Shown piece after piece: positions 1 to 9,200 of a stretch of 64,000 nucleotides of DNA. The position numbers and the translations under genes were made by a program. How positions within the stretch are numbered: position 1 is the first letter of the stretch; each line of letters opens with the position of its first letter. Origin of the DNA: an uncultured Megasphaera sp. Its GTDB lineage: Bacteria; Bacillota; Negativicutes; Veillonellales; Megasphaeraceae. Under the pieces are notes generated by a model. It searched no databases and had not been told where the DNA came from. It saw nothing but the letters and a program-made list of their open reading frames with translations. Where the stretch lies: NCBI GenBank assembly GCA_934193515.1, contig CAKPVJ010000002.1, positions 1-64,000 of the forward strand. Reading direction: 5' to 3'.

Positions 1-24
1 CAAACACCATTATAGCAGAGATCC

Positions 25-2133
25 ATGTGTCATTTTTATTTCAAGTTATTGTTGCACTTAGATTGTAAATCCGCCTATGATAATTTGAAATACTGCAATA
101 GCAATTATGGATATCTAGAAGGAGATGCCTATATTCTTTCGGTATGCAGCAAATTGCAGGAAATATGCCAAGACGGCGAAACGCTGTACCGAATGGGAGG
201 CGATGAATTTCTCATTCTTTCCCCGCGTGTATCCGCCGCCGAACTGTATGATAGATTACTGCGGGAACATCTGGCTTATCAGGCGGACATGCAGAAAAAA
301 GCAGCGTATCGCTGTGATTTCAGCTTTGGTTGTGCTGATGTGGATATTACCATGGATGAAAGTGCTATCAGCAAAGGCCTGAATTTGGCGGACAGCAACA
401 TGTACGATTTTAAGATTTTAAACTACATGAAGCATAAGCATTTGAAACATTACATTCCCAATCCCATGGATCACATAGATAAAACGGGATTGGACAATCG
501 TATGTTTGAAGTATTTTGCGCGACTTCCAGTAATCGCTATACTTATATTTGCAATATGAATACGAATGTTTCCCGCTGGTCTCTGCAAGCGGTGAGAGAT
601 TTTGACCTTCCGTCAGAATATATGTATGAAGCCGATAAAATATGGGAAGCCCATATTCATCCGGATGATAGGGGAGCGTTTCGAAAAGATATAGAGGCGG
701 TTTTTGCCGGTAAAAAACCATATCATGATATTGATTACCGCGTTAAACTCAAAGACGGGACGTATGTAACATGTACGTGTGAAGGGTGTATCCTAAAAGG
801 CAGAACGCCGGAAGAACCAGATTTTTTTGTAGGAACCCTGACCAATCACGGTGTCATTGATTATATCGATCCGATTACGAATTTAAACAATGTGTACTCG
901 TTTCTAAAAGAAGTTCGCCATCTTCGCTGTAAGCGGGAAGGAGTCGCCTTTTTGATTATAGGCATCAAGCAGTATTCCCATATTAACAGCGCATATGGAT
1001 ACCGTATTGGCGATTTAGCCCTGCGGTGTTTTGCTGACTATTTGTACAACTGTGCGCCGAAAAACACTGCTGTTTTTAGATTAGACGGGCCCAATTTTGT
1101 CGTTGTTTTGCCCATAGAACAACAGAAAAAGACAAATACGCTGTTTTGACAGATTGTGCATATTGGTGAAACGCAGATTGAAGTGAACGGTAAGAGAATT
1201 TGGATGTCCTTATGCGGTGCTTCAATGACATTTGAACATATTGCCCTTACAGAAACCAGTGTGCTGACAGAATTAAAACTGTTGTTGGAAGAAGCAAAAT
1301 ATTCCGGCACGACTGAGCTGTATCAGTATGATAAAGAAAAATCCATACAGACAAAGCAGCAAATGCGTTTACTGGATACGATTAAACAGGATGTACTGTA
1401 CGGTTTTAAAGGATTTTATTTGGCCTACCAGCCGCAGGTCGATCGCAACAAACAGGTCATCGGGACCGAGTGTCTGCTGCGATGGCACCATCCGGAATAC
1501 GGCAATGTGCCACCAGGCCAGTTTATTCCGTGGCTGGAGAAAGATCCTTGTTTTTATACACTCAGTATGTGGATACTGCGGACAGCGGTACGTGAAATTC
1601 GGCAGCTGATTGTAGAGCATCCTTCTTTTATTCTTAGTGTTAATATATCGTATCGGCAATTTGATAATACCCAATTCTTGGATGATGTCTTCTTAATTTT
1701 AAAGGAAGAAAAATTCCCCAGTAGCAATCTAATGTTAGAAATAACAGAACATTGTCGTTCGTTGAATCCGCAGCATTTGAAATTTTTTATGGAAACATTG
1801 CAGCGCAGAGGCATCCGATTTTCAGCCGACGATTTTGGAACAGGATATTCCTCTTTCGACGTCATGAGAAAGCTGCCTTTTAACAGCATCAAAATCGATC
1901 AAAGTTTTATTCGAGATATTCTAACCAATCCGGAAGATCAGATTATTGTAAAATCCATTATTCAATGCGCAAAAAACAGAAACCTGCCGGTCTGCGTAGA
2001 AGGTATCGAAACAGAGAAAATATATGAATTTATCAAAACGTTAGATCCGGGATATTATCAAGGCTATCTATTTGCTAAACCGCTAACGCTTGCAGATTTA
2101 TATGCTTTCGTGAACCATACGGCCCTGTCATGA
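25..2133 (+). pseudogene. GGDEF-PAS-GGDEF-EAL cyclic-di-GMP signalling protein, broken by an in-frame TGA
   Basis: One reading frame covers the whole stretch but is split by a TGA at 1147-1149. The first part (374 codons) has a GGDEF domain with an intact GGDEF motif at codons 58-62, a PAS_3-like segment around codons 165-270 with the HPDD motif, and a second, degenerate GGDEF domain that reads LDGPN where the motif should be. The second part is an EAL phosphodiesterase domain: the signature is ECLLRW (Glu codon at 1468) instead of EALLRW, followed by LEITE, DDFGTGYS, IKID and EGIE, so most metal and catalytic positions survive. The 5' end is also damaged: the frame closes at TAG 13-15, and domain-like residues (VIFI, 29-40) sit in another frame. 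Family members make or degrade c-di-GMP at the membrane or in the cytosol. Read-through cannot be excluded, but a decayed gene next door favours inactivation. Confidence 0.75.
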
Positions 2134-2189
2134 TATGTTGGTTTCCAAAAAAAGATTCATTGGGACTATCCATAGCATAGGAGAGGTGA

Positions 2190-2594
2190 ATGACTATAAA
2201 CGTAGTAGAAGTAACAGACCGTAGTTCCGCATTACTGGAACAGCTTTTACGGATATGGCAGAGTTCGGTAGCAGGAACCCATTTGTTTTTGACAGCAGAT
2301 GAAATCCAAAAGATTAAATAATATGTATCACAGGCATTGATTGAAGTGCCGGTTTTAATTCTTGCGGAGAACCCAGAGGGATGTTCTGTCGGTTTCATGG
2401 GGATTGCATCACAAACATTGGAAATGTTATTTATTTCCAATGAATACAGGAAAAACGGGATAGGACGCTCTTTGCTGCAATACGGAATAACGCAGTATTC
2501 GGTGAATCAGTTGACCGTCAATGAACAAAATCTAAACGCTAAAGGAAGTATAAAACGGTTGAATCATAAAGAAAACGTAGAAATAAAAGGATAG
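2190..2594 (+). pseudogene. GNAT-family N-acetyltransferase, disrupted
   Basis: An ATG at 2190, preceded by GAGAGGTGA, opens a frame that reads as the N-terminus of a small YjaB-like acetyltransferase. It stops at TAA 2319-2321 and continues in the same frame to 2594. The acetyl-CoA loop region is recognisable after the stop (IGRSLLQYG), as is VNEQN near the end. After VNEQN the family pattern (usually a GFY...GF motif) is lost and the frame ends early, so there is a second lesion, probably a small indel near 2535-2550. Members acetylate amino groups of small molecules or proteins; this copy is unlikely to be active. Confidence 0.7.
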
Positions 2595-2599
2595 CATAA

Positions 2600-2647
2600 A
2601 AAAAATCAGGGCAGTTTGCCAATTGGCAGTTGCCCTGATTTTTTTTA
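2600..2647 (+). terminator. Intrinsic terminator after the acetyltransferase remnant
   Basis: AATCAGGGCA and TGCCCTGATT form a perfect 10-bp stem with further inner pairing (TTGCC/GGCAG), followed by a T-run. An A-run lies on the 5' side, so it may work in both directions and also close the minus-strand toxin operon. Confidence 0.85.
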
Positions 2648-2777
2648 TTGACTTTAACTGTGTACGAAGCCTATTTTTCGCTTCAGAATAAATAGAATTA
2701 AAACACACTAGTATCATCGTTAAGTTCTACCATGAGCATAAGATAATGACGGAAGAGCGGAACATCGAGCATTGATA

Positions 2778-3059
2778 TTAAAATAAATCGGAATGAGAAC
2801 CTGTACGAAAAAGGAAGAGTTCTAGTACATCTAAATCTTGACGATATATGAGAAGCCAATCTGGTTCGATGTGGCATTCGCGAAATGCTGCATAATTACC
2901 AGTAAGAGCGTGATCCTTATATTTTTTATCGAGCGGGATTTGATTTGCCAGCGTTTCGACTACGAGTTCCAATTTGTCCAGAGATAAGCCGCGTTTTTTA
3001 GCGAGCTTTACATCCTTCCGAAATTTATTGGAAGCAATAATATCAAGCTTCATTGTCAA
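2778..3059 (-). CDS. yafQ: YafQ-family mRNA interferase toxin (type II TA)
   Basis: A 93-residue RelE/YafQ-fold protein. YafQ-type toxins cut mRNA in the ribosomal A site. The characteristic C-terminal half is present: a DHALTG-like segment, then RECHIEPDWLLIY, and a final FRTGSHSDLF. These contain the His, Asp and terminal His/Phe positions important in E. coli YafQ. Its start overlaps the end of the antitoxin gene by 17 bases, so the two are translationally coupled. A second in-frame ATG lies two codons in (MTMKLD). RelE proper is the alternative, but the GSHSDLF end and the DinJ-like partner favour YafQ. Confidence 0.9.
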   Translation of the reverse strand: MTMKLDIIASNKFRKDVKLAKKRGLSLDKLELVVETLANQIPLDKKYKDHALTGNYAAFRECHIEPDWLLIYRQDLDVLELFLFRTGSHSDLF

Positions 3060-3324
3060 TATCCTTTACTAAATCAGAAAAACTGTGGTACCGTTTATAC
3101 TTTTCAGGATGCGTTTTCATTTCGTCATATTCTGCAAGTGCCTTGCGGGTTTCTGCATTGAATGCATTACGGCGGATTTCGAAAGGAATTCCATCACAAC
3201 GGACAGCACTTTTTAGGAACATAGTAATGGCAGAAGACATATTGAGACCTAAGTCATTGAATAAGCTGTCTGCTTCCTTTTTCAGGTTTGCGTCAACACG
3301 TACATTGATGTTAGCAGTAGTCAT
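3043..3324 (-). CDS. dinJ: RelB/DinJ-family antitoxin
   Basis: A 93-residue antitoxin that neutralises the overlapping YafQ-like toxin and normally represses its own operon through an N-terminal ribbon-helix-helix. The N-terminus (MTTANINVRVDANLKKEAD) and the segment LGLNMSSAITMFLKSAV are typical of RelB/DinJ. The C-terminal part, charged and ending LVKDIDNEA, is the toxin-binding region in this family. AGAGGTGA lies before the ATG, and a near-consensus promoter is upstream. Confidence 0.92.
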   Translation of the reverse strand: MTTANINVRVDANLKKEADSLFNDLGLNMSSAITMFLKSAVRCDGIPFEIRRNAFNAETRKALAEYDEMKTHPEKYKRYHSFSDLVKDIDNEA

Positions 3325-3357
3325 AGGAATTCACCTCTTTCTTTAATTTGTAATTCT

Positions 3358-3386
3358 ATTATAAAGCATAAGTAAGAAAATAACAA
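3358..3386 (-). promoter_or_regulatory. Promoter of the dinJ-yafQ operon
   Basis: On the minus strand TTGTTA, a 17-base spacer and TATAAT lie about 34 bases before the antitoxin start. Antitoxin autorepression would be expected to act here; no operator was firmly identified. Confidence 0.75.
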
Positions 3387-3843
3387 TATAATACATGACA
3401 ATGTTTTATTATTGCATCGCAAACAGCTGCGATGGTGGGATAAGTACATTGTCGGTACCAGCTTTCAAAGATTACGCCTCACGTCTGCCGACATACGTAT
3501 TGTATTTTCCGGGGTAGGCGCCAAAACATTGCAGTATTTGATAAGGTACAGCGATATAAAAAAATATGCAAAGAAGACTCATAGTTTCAATGGTTGTAGG
3601 TCTTTTTTCAGATATTTTTTGCTGAAAGCCGATGCATTTTCTGTTACAATGGAACCATGCATTTTACGCAGAAATCTTTTACGGCAGTCTTCGTTTACGA
3701 CTGGTTTTATTGCAAATGACAGCTGCGTTATGCGGACTTATACCACGTTATGGAATATATTGGGTAAATTGCCTGAATTGGGAGAACCGCTGCAATACGG
3801 TATGTAACGGCATAACCCAGGCATAAGAAGGAGCGAAAACATA
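3387..3843 (+). other. Intergenic stretch: no recognised gene; leader of the phosphatase operon
   Basis: No coding region is recognisable in about 450 bases. A short inverted repeat (CATCGCA/TGCGATG) lies at 3414-3434. An extended -10 (TG-T-TACAAT, hexamer 3645-3650) gives a probable start near 3657, leaving a leader of about 187 bases before the phosphatase gene. Two tiny frames in the leader (ATG 3656, and ATG 3716 overlapping its stop as ATGA) lack ribosome sites and match nothing known to me. Confidence 0.5.
3642..3650 (+). promoter_or_regulatory. Extended -10 promoter upstream of the LMW phosphatase gene
   Basis: TG, one base, then TACAAT. A TTGCTG sits 20 bases upstream of the hexamer, a poorly spaced -35, so the extended -10 would carry most of the recognition. 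Confidence 0.5.
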
Positions 3844-4305
3844 GTGATAAAAATACTTTTTGTCTGCCACGGCAATATCTGCCGTTCTACGATGGCGGAG
3901 TTTGTCATGAAAGAATTGGTTCGCCGTGCTGGACTGGCTGATGCATTTTATATTGCGTCGGCGGCGACGAGCCGGGAAGAGATTGGCAATGATACGCATT
4001 GGGGAACTAAGGAGAAACTGCGTGAAGAAGGGATTCCTTTTACTAAACGACAGGCCGTGCAGATTTGTCGAAAGGATTATGACCGCTATGACTACATTAT
4101 TTATTTTGACAGCGAGAATAAGCATGAAATTCGCCGTATTTGCGGGGAAGATACAGCTCATAAAGTATATTCATTGCTGTCATTTGCCGGTGTTCACCGA
4201 GATGTAGCAGACCCGTGGTATACGGGAAATTTTGACCAGACGTATGACGATGTATGGGCGGGATGTCAGGCCTTTTTGCGGTTTTTGCGTAATGATACGG
4301 AATAA
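3844..4305 (+). CDS. Low-molecular-weight protein-tyrosine phosphatase
   Basis: 153 residues, the usual size for this cytoplasmic family, which hydrolyses phosphotyrosine through a cysteinyl-phosphate intermediate. The P-loop is C8-HGNIC-R14-S15 and the general acid Asp lies in DPWYTG (residues 123-128). The start is GTG at 3844, with AAGGAG about 10 bases upstream. In bacteria these enzymes often counter tyrosine kinases in polysaccharide export, but no such kinase is nearby, so the substrate is unknown. Confidence 0.93.
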   Translation: MIKILFVCHGNICRSTMAEFVMKELVRRAGLADAFYIASAATSREEIGNDTHWGTKEKLREEGIPFTKRQAVQICRKDYDRYDYIIYFDSENKHEIRRICGEDTAHKVYSLLSFAGVHRDVADPWYTGNFDQTYDDVWAGCQAFLRFLRNDTE

Positions 4306-4329
4306 ACTTCGTAAAAATGCTGTATACCG

Positions 4330-4359
4330 CCGACAAAATACTGACTTTCGTGGTATAAT
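4330..4359 (+). promoter_or_regulatory. Promoter before the PHP gene
   Basis: TATAAT at 4354-4359 carries the extended TG element (TGG-TATAAT). CCGACA 18 bases upstream is a partial -35. A hairpin follows about 22 bases after the -10. Confidence 0.65.
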
Positions 4360-4381
4360 CTATTTCATCAAGAACACATAG

Positions 4382-4411
4382 AAATGGCACCTGATGCAGG
4401 GTGTCATTTTC
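4382..4411 (+). terminator. Hairpin with short T-run (terminator or attenuator)
   Basis: AAATGGCACC pairs with GGTGTCATTT (one G-U) around an 8-base loop, followed by TTTTCTT. It lies between a promoter and the PHP start, so it either ends phosphatase transcription or attenuates the next transcript. Confidence 0.5.
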
Positions 4412-4473
4412 TTATGTCATTTGATACCAATACAAACCTTCTCATAGGGAAGGCAGAAAGGGATGATACATGC

Positions 4474-5379
4474 ATGGAAACATGGCTTGATTTACATATG
4501 CACACTTGTTGCAGTATGGATGGAGAGTTTGATCCAGCTGATTTGATGCAGCAATGTGCCGATGCCGGACTGCGTGCCGTATCTGTGACAGATCATGACT
4601 CAGTCAGCGCCGTTCCCAAAGCCCGAGAAACAGCACGACAGTTGGGGCTGCATTTTTTCCCAGGCATAGAAATCAGCTGTCAGCATAAAGGAAAAAACTT
4701 TCATCTGCTTGGTTATGGAATTCATGCGGAAGATGCTGTGTTTAAAGAAATAGAAATGAATCTGCATGAACAGCGGCGGGCAAACTCTGAGAAAATGATG
4801 GATGCTGTCGAAGCCATGGGAATTTGTCTCGACCGTCCCAAAATTTGGAGTATGTCGCTGGGCGGTGTTGTCGCTTCCGTGACGATTGCCCGCGCGGCAT
4901 TGGCAGACCCACGCAATGACAATAATACCATATTAGCCCCATACCGTCCTGGGGGAACTCGCGGCAATGCGCCGTATGTCAATTTTGGCTGGGATTTTTG
5001 CGGCCAAGGAGGACCGGCGTACATTCCGATGATACTGCCGGATTTCGCGGAGGCAGTCCAGATAATTCAGTCTCATGGCGGGGCCGCCGTATTGGCTCAT
5101 CCAGGAGCCAACATGAAACAAAACCGGCCAATTACGGAAGCATTAATTCAATGCGGCATCGATGGTATTGAAGTATACTGCAGTTATCATGATGCTGAAA
5201 CAGCTGTTTTTTATCAGCAGATTGCCCAGTCGCATCATCTGTTGGCTACGCTGGGCAGCGACTACCATGGCCGTGCCAAACCGCATATTTCATTGGGAAC
5301 GTACAGCCATCCGCAGCCGCAGATTGTGTATGAACGTTTGTGTACTATTATTGATGAACGTAATGGGGAAGTGTATTAG
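4474..5379 (+). CDS. PHP-domain phosphoesterase (TrpH/YciV, RNase AM-like)
   Basis: 301 residues from the ATG at 4474, chosen because AAAGGGAT precedes it and LDLHMHT then falls at the N-terminus as in the family; the frame stays open 30 codons upstream. Metal ligands of the PHP fold are visible: H8 and H10 (LHMH), D40-H41-D42 (TDHDS), E66 (PGIEIS), an AHPG motif in the second half and GSDYHG at 261-266. YciV-type members use divalent metals to remove phosphate from 3',5'-bisphosphonucleotides or to degrade RNA 5' ends. The amidase gene starts two bases after its stop. Confidence 0.88.
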   Translation: METWLDLHMHTCCSMDGEFDPADLMQQCADAGLRAVSVTDHDSVSAVPKARETARQLGLHFFPGIEISCQHKGKNFHLLGYGIHAEDAVFKEIEMNLHEQRRANSEKMMDAVEAMGICLDRPKIWSMSLGGVVASVTIARAALADPRNDNNTILAPYRPGGTRGNAPYVNFGWDFCGQGGPAYIPMILPDFAEAVQIIQSHGGAAVLAHPGANMKQNRPITEALIQCGIDGIEVYCSYHDAETAVFYQQIAQSHHLLATLGSDYHGRAKPHISLGTYSHPQPQIVYERLCTIIDERNGEVY

Positions 5380-5381
5380 GT

Positions 5382-6143
5382 ATGAAACGATTCGTGTATA
5401 AATCGTGTATTCTTTCATGTATGTGTTTGTTGTTGTCAGTTCCTGCGCTGGCAGCCCATACAGATGCAGCGGCAGTTACCACCGTACCGTCTGGCCAGGT
5501 ACAATCCAAGCAGATACCTGCGCAGACGCAGAAAAAACAGCCTGTTAAAGCGGCTTCTGCAGAAAATGTACTGCGCGACTATAATCCTCGTAAAGATGCT
5601 GCACCGCAGGAACCATTTCCTGTTGTAGAAACGAACTTTAAATTTAATGAAACATTGCTGGTTCGCCCGAAAACGGATATGCTCGTCATTCATCATGTAG
5701 GCATTCCTGATGGAGATACATCAGCAGCAGCCATTCATAAAGCGCATTTAGCCAACGGCTGGGCCGGTATCGGCTATCATTATGTTATTCGCAAAGACGG
5801 CTCTATTGAACGAGGTCGTCCGCTTGCTACTGTAGGTGCCCATGCGGAAGGGCAGAATTATCATACTGTCGGCATCAATGTGACGGGAAATTTTGAAAAA
5901 GAAACGCCGACCCAAAGTCAAATAGCGTCATTGGAAAAACTGCTTGTATTTTTGTGTCAGACCTATGATATTCACCCCAGCGCAGCGACCATTGTCGGGC
6001 ACCGCAATGTCAACAGCACCGACTGCCCGGGAAAAAATTTATATCGGCTGCTGCCGGAAATCCGCGATGATGTCGCATTGCAATTGGCGGAAGAAAAATT
6101 GAAACACGTCCGCCTGCTTCATTTGACGTATCCCCGCAGTTAG
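5382..6143 (+). CDS. Secreted N-acetylmuramoyl-L-alanine amidase (Amidase_2)
   Basis: 253 residues. A signal peptide (basic MKRF, hydrophobic core, VPALA-A near residue 24) is followed by a low-complexity Ala/Gln/Lys linker to about residue 95. The amidase_2 (PGRP/T7 lysozyme) domain comes next: H104 of IHH, H207 of VGHRN and C215 of TDCPG are the expected zinc ligands, with GYHYVI at 131-136. The enzyme cleaves the bond between MurNAc and the peptide stem in the cell wall. It sits directly behind the PHP gene, with a terminator-like hairpin downstream. Confidence 0.92.
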   Translation: MKRFVYKSCILSCMCLLLSVPALAAHTDAAAVTTVPSGQVQSKQIPAQTQKKQPVKAASAENVLRDYNPRKDAAPQEPFPVVETNFKFNETLLVRPKTDMLVIHHVGIPDGDTSAAAIHKAHLANGWAGIGYHYVIRKDGSIERGRPLATVGAHAEGQNYHTVGINVTGNFEKETPTQSQIASLEKLLVFLCQTYDIHPSAATIVGHRNVNSTDCPGKNLYRLLPEIRDDVALQLAEEKLKHVRLLHLTYPRS

Positions 6144-6188
6144 CAATGAAGAGAATCAGGCAGATTCCTGTGCTTTTTGATAAAAATA

Positions 6189-6197
6189 TGATATAAT
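6189..6197 (+). promoter_or_regulatory. Extended -10 promoter for mfd
   Basis: TG-A-TATAAT, about 85 bases before the mfd ATG. No convincing -35 is present. A tetraloop hairpin follows in the leader. Confidence 0.6.
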
Positions 6198-6234
6198 ACG
6201 GCATATGTATGATGTAAAAATATACTAAATTATA

Positions 6235-6263
6235 GGGCTTTAGGAAACTAAAGCCCCATTTTC
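6235..6263 (+). terminator. GAAA-tetraloop hairpin before mfd
   Basis: GGGCTTTAG, loop GAAA, CTAAAGCCC: a perfect 9-bp stem closed by a GNRA tetraloop, followed by CATTTTCT. It probably ends amidase transcription, but it also lies downstream of the mfd promoter and could attenuate it. Confidence 0.65.
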
Positions 6264-6281
6264 TATGAGGTTTATAGTCAA

Positions 6282-9200
6282 ATGAATCAAGTATTTCAAT
6301 GGATCAATCACGATGAAAATATTAGCAGTGCTGTCCAGCAGTTTGCACAGCCCGGATGCCACAGCATTTATGGCTTAGGCGGCTCTGTAAAGAGTATGCT
6401 GGTAGGGAAAGCGTTGTGCGACATCAATACACAGGCAATCGTTGTCGTTCCTTCCAAAGAAAATGTGGCTGCTTGGATGTCTGATTTGCATTTTATGGTG
6501 CCCCATATGCGCATTTTGGATTTCCCTTTTGTTGATAAAGCCGTATTTACGACGACAGCCAAGAGTATTGAGCGAGCTGCCCGTCAAATGGAAGTACTCG
6601 GCTACTTGCGTTCCGGCAGTGCCGGTATCGTTTTGGCGACGGCCGAAGAAGCGCTGCAGTATATTATCGCCCCGCAGCGAATTGATGATGCATCTATCGA
6701 TATTGCTGTTGGCGTCGAATATGACCGGAATCAGTTTCTGCAGCATTTGGTAGACGGTGGCTACGAACGTGTCGATTTGGTAGAACGGCGAGGCCATTTT
6801 TCTGTGCGCGGGGACATTATTGATGTGTATGCCGTCAATTATCCTGATCCGCTCCGCTTGGAGTTCTTTGGGGACGAAATGGAAAGCATTCGTTTTTTTG
6901 ATGCTGCTGACCAAAAATCCAAAGAAACGGCAAAAAGCGTCCGTATTCTGCCGATATCCTTGGAATCACAGCCCGAAGAGGCGACATATACCTTGTTGGA
7001 CTATGTGGGCGATGGCGTGATTATTTGGGATGAACCGAATCGGGTACGTGAAAATTTAAAAAAATTATTTAAAGAATCAGATGACTACAAAGGCTTGGTC
7101 TGCCCATGGCAGAAAGCAGTGAGCCAGCCGCGCGGCACGCAGGTTGTTTTGTCGCTGTTGGCACAGTCTGTGCCGGATATGACGATTGACTCGTCAGCAA
7201 GTTTTGCTGTAAAGATGATGGCCAGTTTCCAGAAGCAATTCAATTTATTGGCTGATGAGCTGCAGCATTGGCAGCAAAATGACAACACAGTCCTCTTCGT
7301 CTTAGGCAGCAAAGAACGGACGGCGACCTTGACGTCATGGCTGAAAAAACAACAGCAGCAAGTTCTGCCTTATGATGATGACGTGCCATTGCAAGCGAAA
7401 GGCGTATATATAGCAGATGGAGAAATCCGCAATGGCTATGAACTGCCGTACGCAAAGCTCGTCATTATTTCAGAACGAGATATTTACGGCATGCAGAAAC
7501 ATCGCCTGCGCCATCATGCTGCCAAGGGACAGGAAATTAATGTCTTTACAGATTTAAAACCGGGTGATTACGTTGTCCATGAATCACACGGGATCGGCCG
7601 ATATGACGGCATTAAGACAATAGAATTGGATGGCGTGCATAAGGATTATTTGGAAATTCATTATGCCGATAAAGATATTTTGTACGTACCGACAGACCAG
7701 CTCAATCTGCTGCAGCGGTATATCGGCAACGAGGGAAATACGCCGAAACTGCACAAAATGGGCGGAAATGATTGGCAGAAAGCCCGCAAAAAGGCGCAGA
7801 AATCCATTACGGATTTAGCCGAAAAATTAGTTGATATTTATGCTAAACGAGAAATTGTGACGGGGTATGCGTTTCCGCCGGATTCACCGGAACAAAAAGA
7901 GTTTGAAGATGCATTTCCTTATGAAGAAACAGAAGATCAGCTGAAAGCCGTAGCGGCTATCAAAAAGAGTATGGAAAAGCCATTCCCCATGGACTGTCTG
8001 GTCTGCGGAGATGTTGGCTTTGGTAAGACTGAAGTGGCTATGCGTGCTATTTTTAAGGCTGTCATGGGCGGCAAGCAAGTCGCAGTCCTCGTGCCGACAA
8101 CCGTTTTGGCACAGCAGCATTTCCAAACATTTACCGAACGCTTTGCGCCGTTTGGCATTTCCTGCGATGTGTTGAACCGTTTCCGTTCCTATAAAGAGAA
8201 AAAAGAAATTTTAGCTCGTACATTGGATGGCGACATCGATGTGCTGATTGGCACGCACAGTTTGCTCAATAAAAAAGTCAAATTTCAGGATTTGGGACTG
8301 CTCGTAGTCGATGAAGAACAGCGGTTTGGCGTAGCGCAGAAAGAAAAATGGAAAGCTTGGGCAGCCAACATTGATGTCCTAACCTTGAGTGCTACTCCGA
8401 TTCCACGCACACTCCATATGTCGCTTGTCAATCTGCGTGAAATGTGTGTTATCGAAACACCGCCAACAGACCGCTTCCCAGTGCAGACCTATGTCACAGA
8501 ATACGATGAACGTATTGTCCGCGATGCTGTCATGCGTGAAAAACGTCGGGGCGGGCAGGTTTTCTTTGTGTATAACCGTGTCGAAACGATTGAACGCATG
8601 AAAGATGAACTGCAGGCACTGCTGCCGGATATTTCTATCGGCATTGCGCATGGACAGATGGCCGGCGGACAGCTGGAACAGTTGATGTTTGATTTTTATG
8701 AAGGAAAGTATGACGTACTGCTCTGTTCCAGCCTGGTTGAAAACGGGTTGGATGTCGCCAATGCCAATACAATTATCATTTATGATGCCGACCATTTCGG
8801 CTTATCGCAGCTCTATCAAATGCGGGGCCGTGTAGGCCGCAGTCACCGCATGGCATATGCGTACTTCTTGTATCGCCGAGACAAAGTGCTGTCAGAAGTA
8901 GCTGAAAAACGGCTGCAGGCAATTAAAGAATTTACTGAATTGGGTTCCGGCTTTAAAATTGCTATGCGTGATTTGGAAATCCGCGGTGCAGGCAATCTGC
9001 TGGGACGTGAACAGCACGGTAATATTGCCAGTGTCGGGTTTGCCATGTACTGTCATATGCTGGAAGATGCGATTGCCAAGGTGCAGTCCGGCAAAGCGAA
9101 GGAAGAACCGACACCGGAAACCGTCATGGAAGTGCATATCGATGCCTTTATTGATGACCAATACATCAGCAACGGCGGCCAAAAAATTGAAATGTATCAG

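Noticed and set aside
1147..1149. TGA as a selenocysteine codon in the GGDEF/EAL gene
   Set aside because: The site lies in a poorly conserved linker of a domain with no redox Cys, no SECIS-like hairpin is evident just after it, and the next gene is also broken.
2778..3324. RelBE of the classical type
   Set aside because: The toxin's C-terminal GSHSDLF and the paired DinJ-like antitoxin fit YafQ/DinJ better.
3412..3826. Overlapping frames of 131 and 64 codons as genes
   Set aside because: No ribosome sites, no recognisable domains, unusual composition and mutual overlap; more likely leader DNA or relic.
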